Shown here: in pieces, positions 16,986 through 25,146 of the stretch
How the letters are laid out: each line of letters begins with the position of its first letter
Position numbering within the stretch: position 1 is the stretch's first letter
Origin: Nocardioides coralli
GTDB taxonomy: Bacteria > Actinomycetota > Actinomycetes > Propionibacteriales > Nocardioidaceae
Reading direction: 5' to 3'
DNA length: 64,000 nt
Assembly: GCF_019880385.1 (NCBI RefSeq)
Contig: NZ_CP082273.1
Span: 620,001 to 684,000 of the forward strand
The notes under the pieces: model-generated
Told to the model about the DNA's origin: nothing
The model's database searches: none
Seen by the model: the letters and a program-made list of their open reading frames with translations, nothing else
Position numbers and translations under genes: made by a program

Positions 16986-18269
16986 ATGGTCGCGAGCGGA
17001 CGCCGGCGGTTGACCGGCTTGGCTGCGGTAGTGACAACCCTCGTCCTCACAGCGACAGCGGGACCGGCGGACTCGGCGGCACCGGCCGCCGGTCCCGGCG
17101 CCGGTTCGGCGTGGCACCAGCCCCTCAAGCAGGCACCGGCACGCGTCGGCGTGTTCGACCACGACGTCGCGATGGGCGACCGCGTCGCCGCCATCGCCTG
17201 GGCCGGCACGCGAGGAGTACGCGTCCGGCTGCGCGTGCCCGGCACGGACTGGCACCAGAAGGTCCGCCTCGACGGTCGGGGCTCGCGTTCGCCCAGCGTC
17301 GCGGTCAACGACCGCGGTGACGTCGCCGTGGCCTGGACCCGGGAGGGCCGCAACCACACGCGGCTCCGGGTGAGTCGTCGGACGGCAGGCGGGCAGTGGA
17401 ACGGCCCCACCACGCTGGCGGTGGGCACCCCGGCGTTCGGCACTGACGGGCCCGAGGTCTCGGTCGGCCCGCGGGGCAAGGTCTCGGTCGGCCTGTCCTA
17501 CGCGCGGCGGGGCGGGTGGCAGCCGCGACCGCGCGTCTTCACCTTCCTCGACGGACGCTGGGGAGGCCCGGCAACCCTGGCACGCCGCGGTGGCAACGGG
17601 CTCCGCCTCGTCACCGGGCCGCGCGGACGCGTCACGGCTGCCTGGGTCAACGACTCCGGCGCGCGGTGCGTCGCCAACGGTGCCAACCGGACCTGGAGTC
17701 CAGCCCGCTGCTGGGCCAGGCCCTGGGCCGGCGTACCCCTGGACCTCGCCGTCGACGACCAGGGCCGCGTCTACCTGATGAGCTACCACGGTGTCTGGTC
17801 CCGCGCGCCCGGCGGTGAGATGCGGCGCGAGCCGGTGCCCTACGGCAGGCACGACGCGTTCGGCGGTGACAACTCCTTCTCGCTCGACGCCTCCGCGCCG
17901 GGCCGGGCCGCGGTCGTCTGGAGCTCTGGCCGCCAGACGGGCCGAGCCTCCGTCGCGTGGCGCACGTTCGCCTCCGTGCGCAGCCCGGACGGCAGCTGGA
18001 GTCCACGGGCGCAGCTGTCCCGGGAGCCGGCTGCCTCCGTCGCCGTCAGCGACGTGGGCACGACGACGGTGGCCTGGCCCGCACGCGACGGCATCCAGGT
18101 CGTGCGCAAGCTGGACGGGCAGCCCTGGAGCGACCGCCGGACCGTCGTCGGGAAGCCGATGTCCTCGGCGCCGTACCTCGACGTCAACGCGTCCGACGAC
18201 GTGATGCTGCTGTTCACCCGTCGGTTCGACACCAGCCACGCCAGCCTGTGGACCGCCTGGCGGCCTTGA
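16986..18269 (+). CDS. Exported beta-propeller-like protein
   Basis: A 427-residue protein with a clear signal peptide (RRRLTGLAAVVTTLVLTATAGPADSA, cleavage near residue 30; shown only in part here as a motif). The mature part repeats a pattern of about 50 residues with GDVAVAWTREG, GRVTAAWVND, GRAAVVWSSG and GTTTVAWPAR strands, suggesting a six- or seven-bladed propeller that binds a ligand or cell-surface target. No catalytic residues stand out. It is monocistronic and ends 8 bp before a convergent gene. Confidence 0.65.
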   Translation: MVASGRRRLTGLAAVVTTLVLTATAGPADSAAPAAGPGAGSAWHQPLKQAPARVGVFDHDVAMGDRVAAIAWAGTRGVRVRLRVPGTDWHQKVRLDGRGSRSPSVAVNDRGDVAVAWTREGRNHTRLRVSRRTAGGQWNGPTTLAVGTPAFGTDGPEVSVGPRGKVSVGLSYARRGGWQPRPRVFTFLDGRWGGPATLARRGGNGLRLVTGPRGRVTAAWVNDSGARCVANGANRTWSPARCWARPWAGVPLDLAVDDQGRVYLMSYHGVWSRAPGGEMRREPVPYGRHDAFGGDNSFSLDASAPGRAAVVWSSGRQTGRASVAWRTFASVRSPDGSWSPRAQLSREPAASVAVSDVGTTTVAWPARDGIQVVRKLDGQPWSDRRTVVGKPMSSAPYLDVNASDDVMLLFTRRFDTSHASLWTAWRP

Positions 18270-18276
18270 GCCTTTC

Positions 18277-18624
18277 TCACTTGGGCGGCAGCGAGCTCAC
18301 GTGGTCGTGGGCCCGGCGGATCAGGGGAGCCAGCTGCTCGGCGTCCGCCACGATCGGCTCGGGCACGATCGCGAAGTCCTTCATCACTGAGCCGTAGGAC
18401 ACCGGGCGCTCCGTGCCGTGCTCGGAGAGGAACGCCTCGAGGTCGTCCGTGCCCAGCCGGATCGCGACCTCGCCCTCCTTGCCGAGGTACGTCGCCATCC
18501 ACCCGTTCCCCGAGGTGTAGGGGTTCGCCGCGCCCTTGCGGGTGACGCCGTCGACCAGCGCGATCGCGGCGTCGTACTTGTCGAAGGCCTCCGCGGGGCC
18601 GCGGTAGTCCTTCCTCGTGCCCAT
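18277..18624 (-). CDS. Small conserved hypothetical protein, 115 residues
   Basis: Soluble, no signal. It shows a YDAAIALVDGVTRKG segment, then GNGWMATYLGKEGEVAIRLG, which looks like an antiparallel sheet, and a C-terminal helix (DAEQLAPLIRRAHDHV). It reminds me of small MmcQ/TfoX-like proteins (PSxGNxWxATY type), but the resemblance is weak and function is unknown. ATG at 18624 has a TAGGCT -10 box at 6 nt upstream (18631-18636), fitting a leaderless transcript. Confidence 0.65.
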   Translation of the reverse strand: MGTRKDYRGPAEAFDKYDAAIALVDGVTRKGAANPYTSGNGWMATYLGKEGEVAIRLGTDDLEAFLSEHGTERPVSYGSVMKDFAIVPEPIVADAEQLAPLIRRAHDHVSSLPPK

Positions 18625-18630
18625 CTCCCG

Positions 18631-18636
18631 AGCCTA
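18631..18636 (-). promoter_or_regulatory. Putative -10 box TAGGCT, leaderless start
   Basis: On the minus strand TAGGCT is followed by 6 nt and then the ATG at 18624. GGGAG within these 6 nt could also serve as a ribosome site if transcription starts further upstream. Confidence 0.45.
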
Positions 18637-18740
18637 GCCAGCCGTGCGCGTCGCGGCGCCGGTCCGGGACCTGGGACATGCCTGTCGCCCGAGGTGGGTA
18701 CAGGGCAGTCTTCAGAGTGGGGAGCTGGGGAGGGGACCTG

Positions 18741-19454
18741 ATGGGGCATCGGACGCCGAAGGTGCTGGTGGGGGTGGCGGCGATCGTCGCGATGGTCGCC
18801 TCCGCCTGCGGCGCCGTCACGAGCAAACCGCGGACGTCGGGACCCGTGCCGCCACCGTTGCTGGTGCTCGGCGAGCGCGGAGCGGACGCCGATCCCGCTG
18901 CCGGGTTCTGCGCCGGCGTCCTCATCGGACCCAAGCAGGTCCTCACCGCCACACGCTGCCTGCGCAAGCGCAAGGCGCGGTCGGTCAACGTGCGGGTCCT
19001 CAAGGCCGAGGGGTGCCTGGTGCGGATGCGGCGGCGCGGTGTCGACGCGACGCGCGCGTCGCTCGGGACCGCGAGCGTGGTGAAGCTGCAGGCGAAGGTG
19101 CCGCCGAAGGCGGCCGCGCCGCTGCCCCGCGGTGATGTCCCGACCGGGGGTGACATCGTCGTGGCGTGGGGCTGGGGCCCCGGTCGGCCCGGAGGTGGGT
19201 GCGTGCCACGGCCCGAACGGCTCACCGTCGTCTCCGAGGAGGAGTGCGCCGACGTCGTGGGGGAGGACCGGCTGTCCGTCTACTTCTGCGCGGTTCCCGA
19301 GGGGGACTTCAACGCCTGCCCGGGTGACCTCGGGGGTCCCGTCCTCGACGAGGAACGGCGGCTGGTCGGGCTCACCGTGAACGAGAAGAAGTGCGGCACC
19401 GACAAGGCGGTGCGGTTCTGGTCGACGTCGAACCTGGTGAAGCGGGCCAGCTGA
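18741..19454 (+). CDS. Exported trypsin-fold pseudo-protease
   Basis: A 237-residue protein with an N-terminal signal ending in VASACGA, so it may be a lipoprotein (lipobox weak: Ala at -3). The rest aligns with chymotrypsin-type S1 domains: CAGVLIGPKQVLTATRCL corresponds to the usual TAAHC block but has Arg for the catalytic His, and CPGDLGGPVLD corresponds to GDSGGP with Leu for the catalytic Ser. Two of three catalytic residues are therefore missing and the protein should bind rather than cut. ATG at 18741 follows GGGGA; an upstream start would place 21 residues before the signal. Confidence 0.7.
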   Translation: MGHRTPKVLVGVAAIVAMVASACGAVTSKPRTSGPVPPPLLVLGERGADADPAAGFCAGVLIGPKQVLTATRCLRKRKARSVNVRVLKAEGCLVRMRRRGVDATRASLGTASVVKLQAKVPPKAAAPLPRGDVPTGGDIVVAWGWGPGRPGGGCVPRPERLTVVSEEECADVVGEDRLSVYFCAVPEGDFNACPGDLGGPVLDEERRLVGLTVNEKKCGTDKAVRFWSTSNLVKRAS

Positions 19455-19481
19455 GCGGCTTTCCGGCGTACGGCGGTGGGG

Positions 19482-19580
19482 GTCTCGACAGGCTCGACCT
19501 CCGTGGGGTCGGGTTGGCCTTGGTGGGCCGGGGGTTTCGTGGCTCGGGCGTTGCACGCCCTCGCACCTCAACCTCCGGCG
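19482..19580 (+). repeat. REP-like repeat cluster between genes
   Basis: The 206 bp between the pseudo-protease and nfeD contain GGTCTCGACAGGCTCGACC at 19482-19500 and a copy of the GGGGGTTTCGNGGCTCG...CTCGCACCTCAACCNCCGGC element at 19530-19577, then a partial tandem copy of CCTCAACCTCCGGC. The second matches the repeat inside the ARG gene at 3365-3408. Confidence 0.55.
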
Positions 19581-19661
19581 GCCTCAACCTCCGGCTTCGG
19601 CGGGGGTGGGATTTCCACAAGCCACGTAGCATGGACGGCACACTCACGAGTGGGTGGAAGC

Positions 19662-20120
19662 ATGTGGTGGTTGGTCTGGCTGTTCCTGGCCGTGGTGCTC
19701 GGCGTGGCTGAGTTCTTCACGCTGACGCTGGCGCTCGGCCTGCTGGCCGGTGCCGCCCTGACGGCCTCGATCGCTGCGGGGCTCGGCGCTCCCGTCGCCA
19801 TCCAGTTCCTCACCTTCGCCGCCACCGGCGGCATCGGCCTCGTGGCTGTCCGTCCCATCGCGAAGCGGCACCTCAAGCTGATGCCCGCCTCGCGCGACGG
19901 CAGCGACGCGCTGGTCGGTCGTTCCGGGCTGGTGACCCGCGAGATCACCGCCTCGAGCGGACTGGTGAACCTCTCCGGGGAGGACTGGACGGCCCGGCCC
20001 TACCAGGAGGACCTCGTCATCCCGGCGGGCGTCAAGGTCGACGTCCTCCAGATCGAGGGCGCCACGGCGCTCGTGCACCCGCGCGACCCGCTTCCCGACC
20101 CGCTCCCTGGAGAAGGGTGA
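19662..20120 (+). CDS. NfeD family membrane protein
   Basis: A 152-residue protein with two or three N-terminal membrane helices (WWLVWLFLAVVLGVAEFF and onward) and a C-terminal OB-fold-like domain (ALVGRSGLVTREI, GEDWTARPYQEDLVIPAG, LQIEGATALVHP) exposed to the cytoplasm. NfeD proteins accompany SPFH/stomatin proteins and modulate membrane microdomains. The SPFH gene starts 4 bp after its stop, a conserved pairing. ATG at 19662 begins right at the first hydrophobic segment. Confidence 0.88.
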   Translation: MWWLVWLFLAVVLGVAEFFTLTLALGLLAGAALTASIAAGLGAPVAIQFLTFAATGGIGLVAVRPIAKRHLKLMPASRDGSDALVGRSGLVTREITASSGLVNLSGEDWTARPYQEDLVIPAGVKVDVLQIEGATALVHPRDPLPDPLPGEG

Positions 20121-20124
20121 GCAC

Positions 20125-21150
20125 ATGGAAGCGATGGTGCCGATCATCGTCCTGGCGGCATTCGTCGCCTTCGTGGTGGGCGCGGCGATCCGGATCGTCC
20201 CGCAGGCCCGGCGCTACAACATCGAGCGGTTCGGGCGCTACCAACGGACCCTGCAGCCGGGACTCAACCTGATCATCCCGCTGGTCGACCGGGTCAACAC
20301 CAAGCTCGACATCCGCGAGCAGGTCTACTCCTCCGACCCCAAGCCGGTCATCACCGAGGACAACCTGGTCGTCGCGATCGACACCGTCCTCTACTACCAG
20401 ATCACCGACCCGCGGGCCGCGGCGTACGAGGTCGCCGACTACCTCAAGGCGATCGACCAGCTCACCGTGACCACGCTGCGCAACCTGATCGGCTCGATGG
20501 ACCTCGAGAGCACGCTCACCTCCCGGGAGACCATCAACACCCGCCTGCGCGAGGTGCTCGACTCCGCCACCGGCAAGTGGGGGATCCGGGTCAACCGCGT
20601 CGAGATCAAGGCCATCGACCCGCCCAAGACGATCAAGGAGGCGATGGAGAAGCAGATGCGCGCCGAGCGCGACAAGCGCGCCGCGATCCTCCACGCCGAG
20701 GGCGAGCGGGCCTCGCTGATCCTCACCGCCGAGGGCACTCGCAACAAGCAGATCCTCGAGGCCGAGGGCAAGCAGCAGGCGATGGTGCTCGAGGCCGACG
20801 GCGAGGCCAAGGCGCTCGAGCGGGTCTTCCAGGCCGTGCACGCCAACGACGCCGACGCCAAGGTGCTGGCCTACAAGTACCTCGAGATGCTCCCGCGGCT
20901 GACCGAGAACGGGAACGGCTACCTGCTGATCCCCGGCGAGTTCACCGAGGCCGTCAAGACGGTGACCTCGGCCTTCGCCGAAGGAGGGGGTACGTCGGCT
21001 CGTGCTGTCAACGACACCAACCGGATCATCGGGCCCGTCGCCCGGCCGCAGGCGGTCGAGGCTGCCACCCAGGCTGCGGACGACGCCAAGGCGCTCGTGG
21101 ACGAGGCCAAGGCGCAGGCCGAGGACGCCAAGCGGTCGATCATCGGCTGA
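20125..21150 (+). CDS. SPFH/Band 7 (stomatin-like, QmcA-type) protein
   Basis: A 341-residue protein: N-terminal membrane hairpin (MVPIIVLAAFVAFVVG), SPFH domain (residues about 25-180, with RFGRYQRTLQPGLNLIIP, LDIREQV and WGIRVNRVEIK), then an Ala/Glu/Lys-rich coiled coil (AEGERASLILTAEGTRNKQ onward) and an Ala-rich tail. Members oligomerise in the inner leaflet and organise membrane domains or proteases. Co-transcribed with nfeD. Length is normal for the slipin class. Confidence 0.92.
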   Translation: MEAMVPIIVLAAFVAFVVGAAIRIVPQARRYNIERFGRYQRTLQPGLNLIIPLVDRVNTKLDIREQVYSSDPKPVITEDNLVVAIDTVLYYQITDPRAAAYEVADYLKAIDQLTVTTLRNLIGSMDLESTLTSRETINTRLREVLDSATGKWGIRVNRVEIKAIDPPKTIKEAMEKQMRAERDKRAAILHAEGERASLILTAEGTRNKQILEAEGKQQAMVLEADGEAKALERVFQAVHANDADAKVLAYKYLEMLPRLTENGNGYLLIPGEFTEAVKTVTSAFAEGGGTSARAVNDTNRIIGPVARPQAVEAATQAADDAKALVDEAKAQAEDAKRSIIG

Positions 21151-21156
21151 CGACGC

Positions 21157-21594
21157 TCAGGCCATCTGGTCCCACACCCGCGCCGTCGCCTCCCCGGCGC
21201 CGGGCAGCCCGATGCGCTGGAAGTTGCGGCCGCCGCGGGAGAACGCGTAGCCCACCTGCTCGGGCACCAGCAGCGGGTCCACCGGCTCGGCCAGCCACTC
21301 GCACGGCCTGACGTGGACCAGGTCGGCCGCCGCTGCGCCGCGGTCGTCGTCGCGGCGGCAGGGGCCGGCGAGCCGACCGAGCCGGAACGAGGTGTCGTCG
21401 AGCGTCCACACGAAGCTGCCGTCCGGGACGGCGCAGAACCGCTCCAGCCGGGCGGCGGCCCGCTCCTCGAGCGGCTCCCCGATCCCGCACAGGCCGAGCT
21501 CGAGCGCCCGGCGTACGGCGAGGCGGTGGTCGACGTCGTCGCGGCGCGACTGCATCGGGGCGCGGTAGGCGTCAGGAGGCACGGCGCGGCTCAC
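21157..21594 (-). CDS. Conserved protein coupled to alarmone synthetase
   Basis: A 145-residue soluble protein. It has SFVWTLDDTSFRLGRLAG with a following DLVHVRPCEWLAEPVD segment, and ends in RVWDQMA. I do not recognise a family; it occurs beside RelA/SpoT-type genes in related actinobacteria as far as I recall, but that is not provable here. The GTG at 21594 overlaps the stop of the upstream synthetase gene (GTGA), which decides the start and suggests a shared role or fixed stoichiometry. Confidence 0.65.
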   Translation of the reverse strand: MSRAVPPDAYRAPMQSRRDDVDHRLAVRRALELGLCGIGEPLEERAAARLERFCAVPDGSFVWTLDDTSFRLGRLAGPCRRDDDRGAAAADLVHVRPCEWLAEPVDPLLVPEQVGYAFSRGGRNFQRIGLPGAGEATARVWDQMA

Positions 21595-22589
21595 TCCGTG
21601 GTCAGCCGCTGCAGCCGCGTCTGCAGCTGCGAGACCCGGTGGGCGTTGCCGGTGAGCCCGACGTACTGCTCGCCGAAGATCGCGAGCAGCGCGTCGTCGA
21701 GCCGGCGGACCGCGCCGGCGGGGTAGCGGTAGCCCATCCGGCGGATGACCGCGTCGGGGTCGACCGAGGTCAGCAGGTCGGCGAGCTCGCCGAGCGAGGT
21801 GATGCCGAGCTCGAGCAGCAGGCCGGCGATCCAGCCGTAGTGGTCGGTGTGCGACCAGCCGGCGTCGGCGTACTGCCCGGCCAGGAACGCCGCCAGCTCC
21901 TGTCCGCTGATCCGCGGGTCGGCCGGGTCGGCCTGCGGCGTCTCGGGTGGCGCGCCCTCCTGCAGTCGCGCCCGGATCGCCGAGAACTCCTGGTCGGCCA
22001 GCTCGAGCAGACCCGCCGCCAGCGTGAAGCGCCGGTCGAGGTCGGGCACGTGCTCCTCCGGCACCGTGCCCTTGTAGCGGATGTCGTGCTCGAACTCCGC
22101 CCACGCGTGCTGCAGCACCGTCCGCACCTGGATGCTCGCCCGGTGGCCGAGGAGGTCGTCGTACGTCGCCGGTGCCGGCTCGCGCGCCTCCACGAGCAGG
22201 TGGCGGCTGGCGTAGCCGAAGCCGCCCTGCCGGGCCGTCTGCTCACCCATGTCGCGGTCGTCGAGCACGTGCAGCTGGTCCTCGAAGACGTCGACGACCG
22301 CAGCGACGTCGGCGTGCACGTAGGTGATGACGCGCACTCCCAGCTGGTCGGTGATCTGCTCGAGCGGGTCGGGGTAGAGCGGTCGTCCGTCGACGGTGCG
22401 AGCGGCCTTGGCGGCGAAGGACGCCACGCTCTTGGTGCGGCCCTCGACGGTCAGGTAGTTGATGCCGGCCTCGTCGAGGAGCGCGGTGACGAGCTCCACG
22501 AACCGCTGCGTCGGCCGCCGCAGGCTCGGCTGCCGGGCCGCGTAGGTGCGCACGGCCTCGCGCACGGGGGTGTCGGGGGAGTCGGTCAC
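21591..22589 (-). CDS. RelA/SpoT-domain (p)ppGpp synthetase, small alarmone synthetase type
   Basis: A 332-residue protein. Residues about 45-220 are a (p)ppGpp synthetase domain: TKSVASFAAKA, ITDQLGVRVITYV, GGFGYASRHLLVE and SIQVRTVLQHAWAEFEHDI, so the GTP- and ATP-binding residues appear intact. No HD hydrolase or TGS domain is present. The remaining 110 residues are a C-terminal extension (ISGQELAAFLAGQYADAGW) of unknown use. It would transfer pyrophosphate from ATP to GDP/GTP during stress. The GTG at 22589 follows an AGGGTGGA ribosome site. Confidence 0.85.
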   Translation of the reverse strand: MTDSPDTPVREAVRTYAARQPSLRRPTQRFVELVTALLDEAGINYLTVEGRTKSVASFAAKAARTVDGRPLYPDPLEQITDQLGVRVITYVHADVAAVVDVFEDQLHVLDDRDMGEQTARQGGFGYASRHLLVEAREPAPATYDDLLGHRASIQVRTVLQHAWAEFEHDIRYKGTVPEEHVPDLDRRFTLAAGLLELADQEFSAIRARLQEGAPPETPQADPADPRISGQELAAFLAGQYADAGWSHTDHYGWIAGLLLELGITSLGELADLLTSVDPDAVIRRMGYRYPAGAVRRLDDALLAIFGEQYVGLTGNAHRVSQLQTRLQRLTTE

Positions 22590-22615
22590 AGGTCCACCCT
22601 GCACCACGGGACGCC

Positions 22616-24085
22616 TCAGGCGGCCTCGTAGGCGAGGGAGAAGTCGCTGGGGTAGAGGTCGACGCCGTCGGGTGCGGTCAGGATGAGCTCCGCGTCGTCA
22701 GGGGCGAGGCGGTGGGAACCGGTGTGGTCGACGAGGGTGCAGACCCCCCACGGGGACTGCCAGAGGTAGCGGCCGGGGCCGGACTGTCGGCAGCGGTAGC
22801 CGCCGTGGGTCTTCCAGCGATGATGTCGGCGGCGGAGTGGGCCGGAGTTGTGGCTCCCGGTCTGGCCGGGCGGCCCGCCGGCCACGTGGGCCGTCGAGTG
22901 GTCGAAGTCGACTGCGGCGCGGGTGGCGGAGCGCGGCGAGTGGGGGAAGACGTCACCCCCGGCCAGCAGCCACACCCGGTCCTTGAGGGGGTCGGGGTGC
23001 TCGTAGGCGTCGGTGCGGACGCGGCCGTTGAGGTCGATCACGGGGGTGACCCGGACGTCGGCGTGCCCGATCAGCTCCGCCAGCCCCTGGACGAGCATCG
23101 GGCCGATGCCCTCCACCCGGGCGACGCCGGCCTGGGACCGGACGGCCGCCTCGGTGAGGTGGACGAAGACCTGGGCGTTGCCGCGCAGGGACGCGAGCTG
23201 GCGGCACGACATCGAGGCGAGGCGGTCGACGGTGTCGCGCAGGTGGTCGGGCGCCCATGCGGGCTGCTCCGACGCCTCGCTGTCGGTCGGGGTGTGGTCG
23301 AGCAGGAGCGTGAGCAGGTCGGCGGGCCGCGCCAGCCAGCCGAGCGCGAGCGACCGGAGCTCGTCGCGGTTGTGGTCGTGGCCGTGCTCGGCGGCGAGGA
23401 TGTCGGCGACCCGGTCGACCATCGCGTCGATCCAGGCGGCGTCGCCGGCCGTGACGCGGGCGATGAGGCACCGGTAGCCGAACTCGTCGGACCGGGACAG
23501 CGTGACGTAGCGCCGGTGGCGGTCAAGCTCCCGGCGCATCGCGTAGGTCTCCGGGTCGGCCTCGATCACCTTCGCCTGGGCGATCTCCAGCACCGTGGAC
23601 GGGGCGTGGCCGGCGATGGCGGCGGCGACCGCGCGGTCGACGACCGCTACCGCCTCCCGAGGAACGGCGCGACAGATCACAGCCACCTTGCGCGCCACCC
23701 AGGGCTCGCACGCGAGAGCCGTGACATGGGCCCACGTCCGCGGCAGCCGGTGGGCGAGGTCGAGCGCGTCGGCCACCAGGGCCCGCGTGGTCGCGGTGTG
23801 GGTGTCACGGGCCATCGCCAGCTCGGGCAGGCAGTACTCGCGGACGTCGAGGGTGCCGTCGCCACCGACGGCCGACATCGGGTCGCGGTCGTCCCGCGGC
23901 TCGCCGTTGAGCGCCGCCCAGTGGGCCGCGATCCGCAGCTCCTCGACCTCGGTCGCCCGCCGCGCACGGACGGCCGCCGTGGCCGCCTCGAGGGTCGCCC
24001 GCGCGTCCCGCTCGTCGAGCAGCGCACCCTCCCCGGGCACGGTCGCCGGGGCGGCGGTGCCCGGGGTGAGGAGGGGGGTCGTCAT
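22616..24085 (-). CDS. DUF222/HNH (13E12 repeat-type) protein, SOS-controlled
   Basis: A 489-residue protein of the 13E12/DUF222 type. The long helical DUF222 region (from LDERDARATLEAATAAVRAR to about residue 340) precedes a C-terminal HNH nuclease module: DFDHSTAHVAGG, then SHNSGPLRRRHHRWKTHGG. The usual zinc cysteines of the HNH are missing in part. Family members occur in many copies in actinobacterial genomes and their role is unknown; several in mycobacteria are known to be induced by DNA damage. A perfect LexA box and a TAGACT -10 box sit just upstream, so this one should be SOS-induced and leaderless. Confidence 0.85.
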   Translation of the reverse strand: MTTPLLTPGTAAPATVPGEGALLDERDARATLEAATAAVRARRATEVEELRIAAHWAALNGEPRDDRDPMSAVGGDGTLDVREYCLPELAMARDTHTATTRALVADALDLAHRLPRTWAHVTALACEPWVARKVAVICRAVPREAVAVVDRAVAAAIAGHAPSTVLEIAQAKVIEADPETYAMRRELDRHRRYVTLSRSDEFGYRCLIARVTAGDAAWIDAMVDRVADILAAEHGHDHNRDELRSLALGWLARPADLLTLLLDHTPTDSEASEQPAWAPDHLRDTVDRLASMSCRQLASLRGNAQVFVHLTEAAVRSQAGVARVEGIGPMLVQGLAELIGHADVRVTPVIDLNGRVRTDAYEHPDPLKDRVWLLAGGDVFPHSPRSATRAAVDFDHSTAHVAGGPPGQTGSHNSGPLRRRHHRWKTHGGYRCRQSGPGRYLWQSPWGVCTLVDHTGSHRLAPDDAELILTAPDGVDLYPSDFSLAYEAA

Positions 24086-24091
24086 GCGACC

Positions 24092-24097
24092 AGTCTA
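24092..24097 (-). promoter_or_regulatory. Putative -10 box TAGACT next to LexA box
   Basis: TAGACT on the minus strand, 6 nt before the ATG at 24085. The LexA box begins 1 nt upstream, so bound LexA would block RNA polymerase. Confidence 0.5.
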
Positions 24098-24098
24098 G

Positions 24099-24114
24099 TC
24101 GAACACGTGTTCGA
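24099..24114. promoter_or_regulatory. LexA (SOS) box
   Basis: TCGAACACGTGTTCGA is a perfect 16-bp palindrome identical to the mycobacterial/actinobacterial LexA consensus TCGAAC-N4-GTTCGA. It overlaps the promoter of the DUF222/HNH gene. Confidence 0.85.
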
Positions 24115-24156
24115 ACACCAGTACTCTGCGGGTTTCCCACAGACCCGCTGGGAGTG

Positions 24157-24948
24157 TCAGCCAGCCGTCACCAGCTGCGGAGCCAGCGCCTCCGCCAGCA
24201 CGTCGGGCCGGTTGGTGATCACGCCGTCGACGTCCAGGTCGAGGACCCGCCGCATGTCCCCGGGGGCGTCGACGGTCCACACGTTGCACGCCAACCCGGC
24301 GGCGTGGACGGCGGCGACGTACTCCTCCGTGGCGACCCGGTGACGTGGGTTGACCTGGTGGGCCCACGTCGCCAGCCGTGGCAGCCGGCGCACCGGCGGC
24401 CGGCCGAGCAGACCGACGGGGATGTCGGGCTCGAGGGTCGCGAAGCGGCGCATCACGGCATGGTCGAAGGACTGGACCACCAGCCGCTCGTGGGTCGTGC
24501 CCTCGCGGACGAAGCCCGGGAAGCGGCGGAGCGTGGTGCTGATGTCGACCGCGATGCCCGGGTGGAGCGCCGGCTTCTTCACCTCCAGGAGCAGCCCGGT
24601 GCCGGTGTGGTGGAGCAGGTCGATGGTCTGCTCCAGCGTCGGGATCCGCTGCTCGGCGTACGCCGGGCTGAACCACCGGCCCGCCTCGAGGCGCAGCAGC
24701 TCGCGGTAGGTCAGGTCCTGGACCCGCCATGGTGCGCGCCGCGGGTAGACCCGGCACACGTCGGTGGTGCGCGTCAGGTCGAGGTCGTGGAGGAGAACGA
24801 GGACGCCGTCACGGGTCCGCTGGACGTCCACCTCCACCATGTCGCAGCCCATGACGATGGCCCGTTCGAGCGCAGCGATCGTGTTCTCGGGAGCGTGGGC
24901 ACTCGCGCCGCGGTGGGCGATCCGCGTGACCGGTCCGGTGGTGCGCAT
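24157..24948 (-). CDS. Glycerophosphodiester phosphodiesterase
   Basis: A 263-residue cytoplasmic enzyme. IAHRGASAHAPENTIAAL and MVEVDVQRTRDGVLVLLHD hold the metal- and substrate-binding residues (HR, E, ExD, H), LLLEVK the next acidic strand, and FDHAVMRRFATLEPDI and VNTWTVD-like CNVWTVDAPGDM the end of the barrel. It hydrolyses glycerophosphodiesters to glycerol 3-phosphate and an alcohol. ATG at 24948 is chosen for the GAGGAG site about 6 nt upstream. It is monocistronic. Confidence 0.92.
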   Translation of the reverse strand: MRTTGPVTRIAHRGASAHAPENTIAALERAIVMGCDMVEVDVQRTRDGVLVLLHDLDLTRTTDVCRVYPRRAPWRVQDLTYRELLRLEAGRWFSPAYAEQRIPTLEQTIDLLHHTGTGLLLEVKKPALHPGIAVDISTTLRRFPGFVREGTTHERLVVQSFDHAVMRRFATLEPDIPVGLLGRPPVRRLPRLATWAHQVNPRHRVATEEYVAAVHAAGLACNVWTVDAPGDMRRVLDLDVDGVITNRPDVLAEALAPQLVTAG

Positions 24949-25146
24949 CCATGTCTCCTCGCGTGAGGGAGCTCCGTCGACCGCGAGGTTGCTCGGACGA
25001 GGTGACGGTCGCATGACCGCGACATGGATGGCGCCGGACCATCGAGCGACAGGTGCACAGGTGGGTAAAAGTTCGGCAAAGCGCCCGCCGGGGGTCTGGG
25101 GGGTCTTCCACCCTGTATCAACCTTTGACGGAGGGGGACCCCCAAC

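Noticed and set aside
25131..25142. GGGGG/CCCCC over the ribosome site of the NERD-like gene as a riboregulator
   Set aside because: Loop would be one to three bases and the stem only 4-5 bp; no supporting alternate structure seen.
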